A stretch of DNA of 64,000 bases from Arenimonas terrae (GTDB lineage Bacteria; Pseudomonadota; Gammaproteobacteria; Xanthomonadales; Xanthomonadaceae): assembly GCF_006265115.1 (NCBI RefSeq), contig NZ_SMDR01000001.1, positions 186,001 through 250,000 of the forward strand. Reading direction: 5' to 3'. Below, piece after piece: positions 63,566 to 64,000 of the stretch. Made by a program: the position numbers and the translations under genes. Numbering within the stretch: the first letter of the stretch is position 1; each line of letters opens with the position of its first letter. The notes beneath the pieces are model-generated. The model ran no database searches, had not been told where the DNA came from, and worked only from the letters and a program-made list of their open reading frames with translations.

Positions 63566-64000
63566 ATGGATGACCTTCGTGTCTCTTTGGTCCAGGGCGA
63601 CACCGTCTGGCACGACCCGGCGGCGAACCGGGCGATGTACGCCGACCTGATCGCGCCGCTGGCCGGCCGCACCGACCTGGTGCTGCTGCCGGAAACCTTC
63701 ACCTCCGGTTTCAGCAACGAGGCTCTGGCCTCGGCCGAAGGCATGGACGGCCCGACCGTGGCCTGGATCCGCGACCAGGCCCGGCAGCTGGGCGCCGTGG
63801 TCACCGGCAGCGTGCAGATCCGCGAAGGCGAGGGTGTCTACAACCGCCTGCTGTGGGCAACGCCGGACGGCAGCCTGAAGCATTACGACAAGCGGCACCT
63901 GTTCCGCATGGCGAAGGAGCACGAGCGCTATGCATCCGGGCGCGAGCGGCTCACGGTCGAGCTCAAGGGGTGGCGGGTTTGTCCATTGGTCTGCTACGAC
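63566..64000 (+). CDS. Omega-amidase/nitrilase family protein, 3'-truncated
   Basis: First 145 residues of a carbon-nitrogen hydrolase. The catalytic triad is E43 (LLPETFTSGF), K109 (HYDKRHLF) and C143 (CPLVCYD), just before the window ends. It resembles YafV/Nit2 omega-amidases that hydrolyse 2-oxoglutaramate or 2-oxosuccinamate. It starts three bases after the aminotransferase stop, implying an operon and linked function. Confidence 0.9.
   Translation, partial: MDDLRVSLVQGDTVWHDPAANRAMYADLIAPLAGRTDLVLLPETFTSGFSNEALASAEGMDGPTVAWIRDQARQLGAVVTGSVQIREGEGVYNRLLWATPDGSLKHYDKRHLFRMAKEHERYASGRERLTVELKGWRVCPLVCYD

Overview
The window is about 64 kb of a GC-rich (roughly 68-70% by eye) gammaproteobacterial chromosome. 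The gene order tpiA-secG-tRNA-Leu-nuoABCDEFGHIJKLMN-tRNA-fMet-rimP-nusA-infB-rbfA-truB-rpsO-pnp, together with protein details such as the Lysobacter/Xanthomonas-type tandem C-terminal module of the secreted subtilase, points to the family Xanthomonadaceae (Lysobacteraceae). I cannot name the genus.

Layout. (1) 1-16.2 kb: end of tpiA, secG, tRNA-Leu(GAG), and the complete 14-subunit NADH:quinone oxidoreductase operon, densely packed and all on the plus strand. (2) 16.1-25.2 kb: initiator tRNA, then the translation/transcription operon rimP-nusA-infB-rbfA-truB and rpsO-pnp. (3) 25.3-27.4 kb: pssA with two membrane-protein genes (DUF817 and a TRIC/UPF0126 channel). (4) 27.4-30.4 kb: a tight minus-strand run of six small accessory genes. 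It contains an unknown basic protein, a zinc-ribbon protein with a possible PD-(D/E)XK-like domain, a DUF4256 protein, a MazF/PemK-like toxin without a recognisable antitoxin, a PH-like membrane protein and an unknown protein. (5) 30.5-44.4 kb: what looks like a polyhydroxybutyrate (PHB)/3-hydroxybutyrate utilisation locus. It has a GntP-family permease, a TonB-dependent receptor, a lipoprotein PHB depolymerase, a transporter-linked hybrid sensor kinase, a 3HB-oligomer hydrolase, a 3-hydroxybutyrate dehydrogenase and a LuxR-type response regulator, with an EF-hand protein, an FAD oxidoreductase and a disordered small protein interspersed. (6) 44.4-48.6 kb: poorly characterised membrane and secreted proteins, a small HExxH protein and a cysteine dioxygenase. 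(7) 48.66-50.65 kb: a low-GC insert directly after tRNA-Leu(CAA), carrying an HsdR-N-like nuclease-domain protein and an HNH protein. (8) 50.7-58.4 kb: metX and the complete cytochrome c maturation operon ccmABCDEFGHI on the minus strand. (9) 58.6-64 kb: a large secreted subtilisin-like protease, a PLP aminotransferase and the start of an omega-amidase-like gene.

How the genes work together: nuo and ccm serve respiration, and rimP to pnp form the core translation and RNA-turnover set. In the PHB locus the depolymerase would cut polymer or oligomer, the oligomer hydrolase would finish it to 3-hydroxybutyrate, a permease would import the acid and the dehydrogenase would oxidise it. The most striking non-coding signal is a near-identical 16-bp palindrome (GTACC-NN-GGTAC core). 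It lies in both divergent promoter regions of this locus, and its centre is 30-32 bp from a -10-like element at three of the four promoters. That suggests a dedicated activator, plausibly the nearby response regulator. All functional statements are from reading the sequence; no database search was possible.
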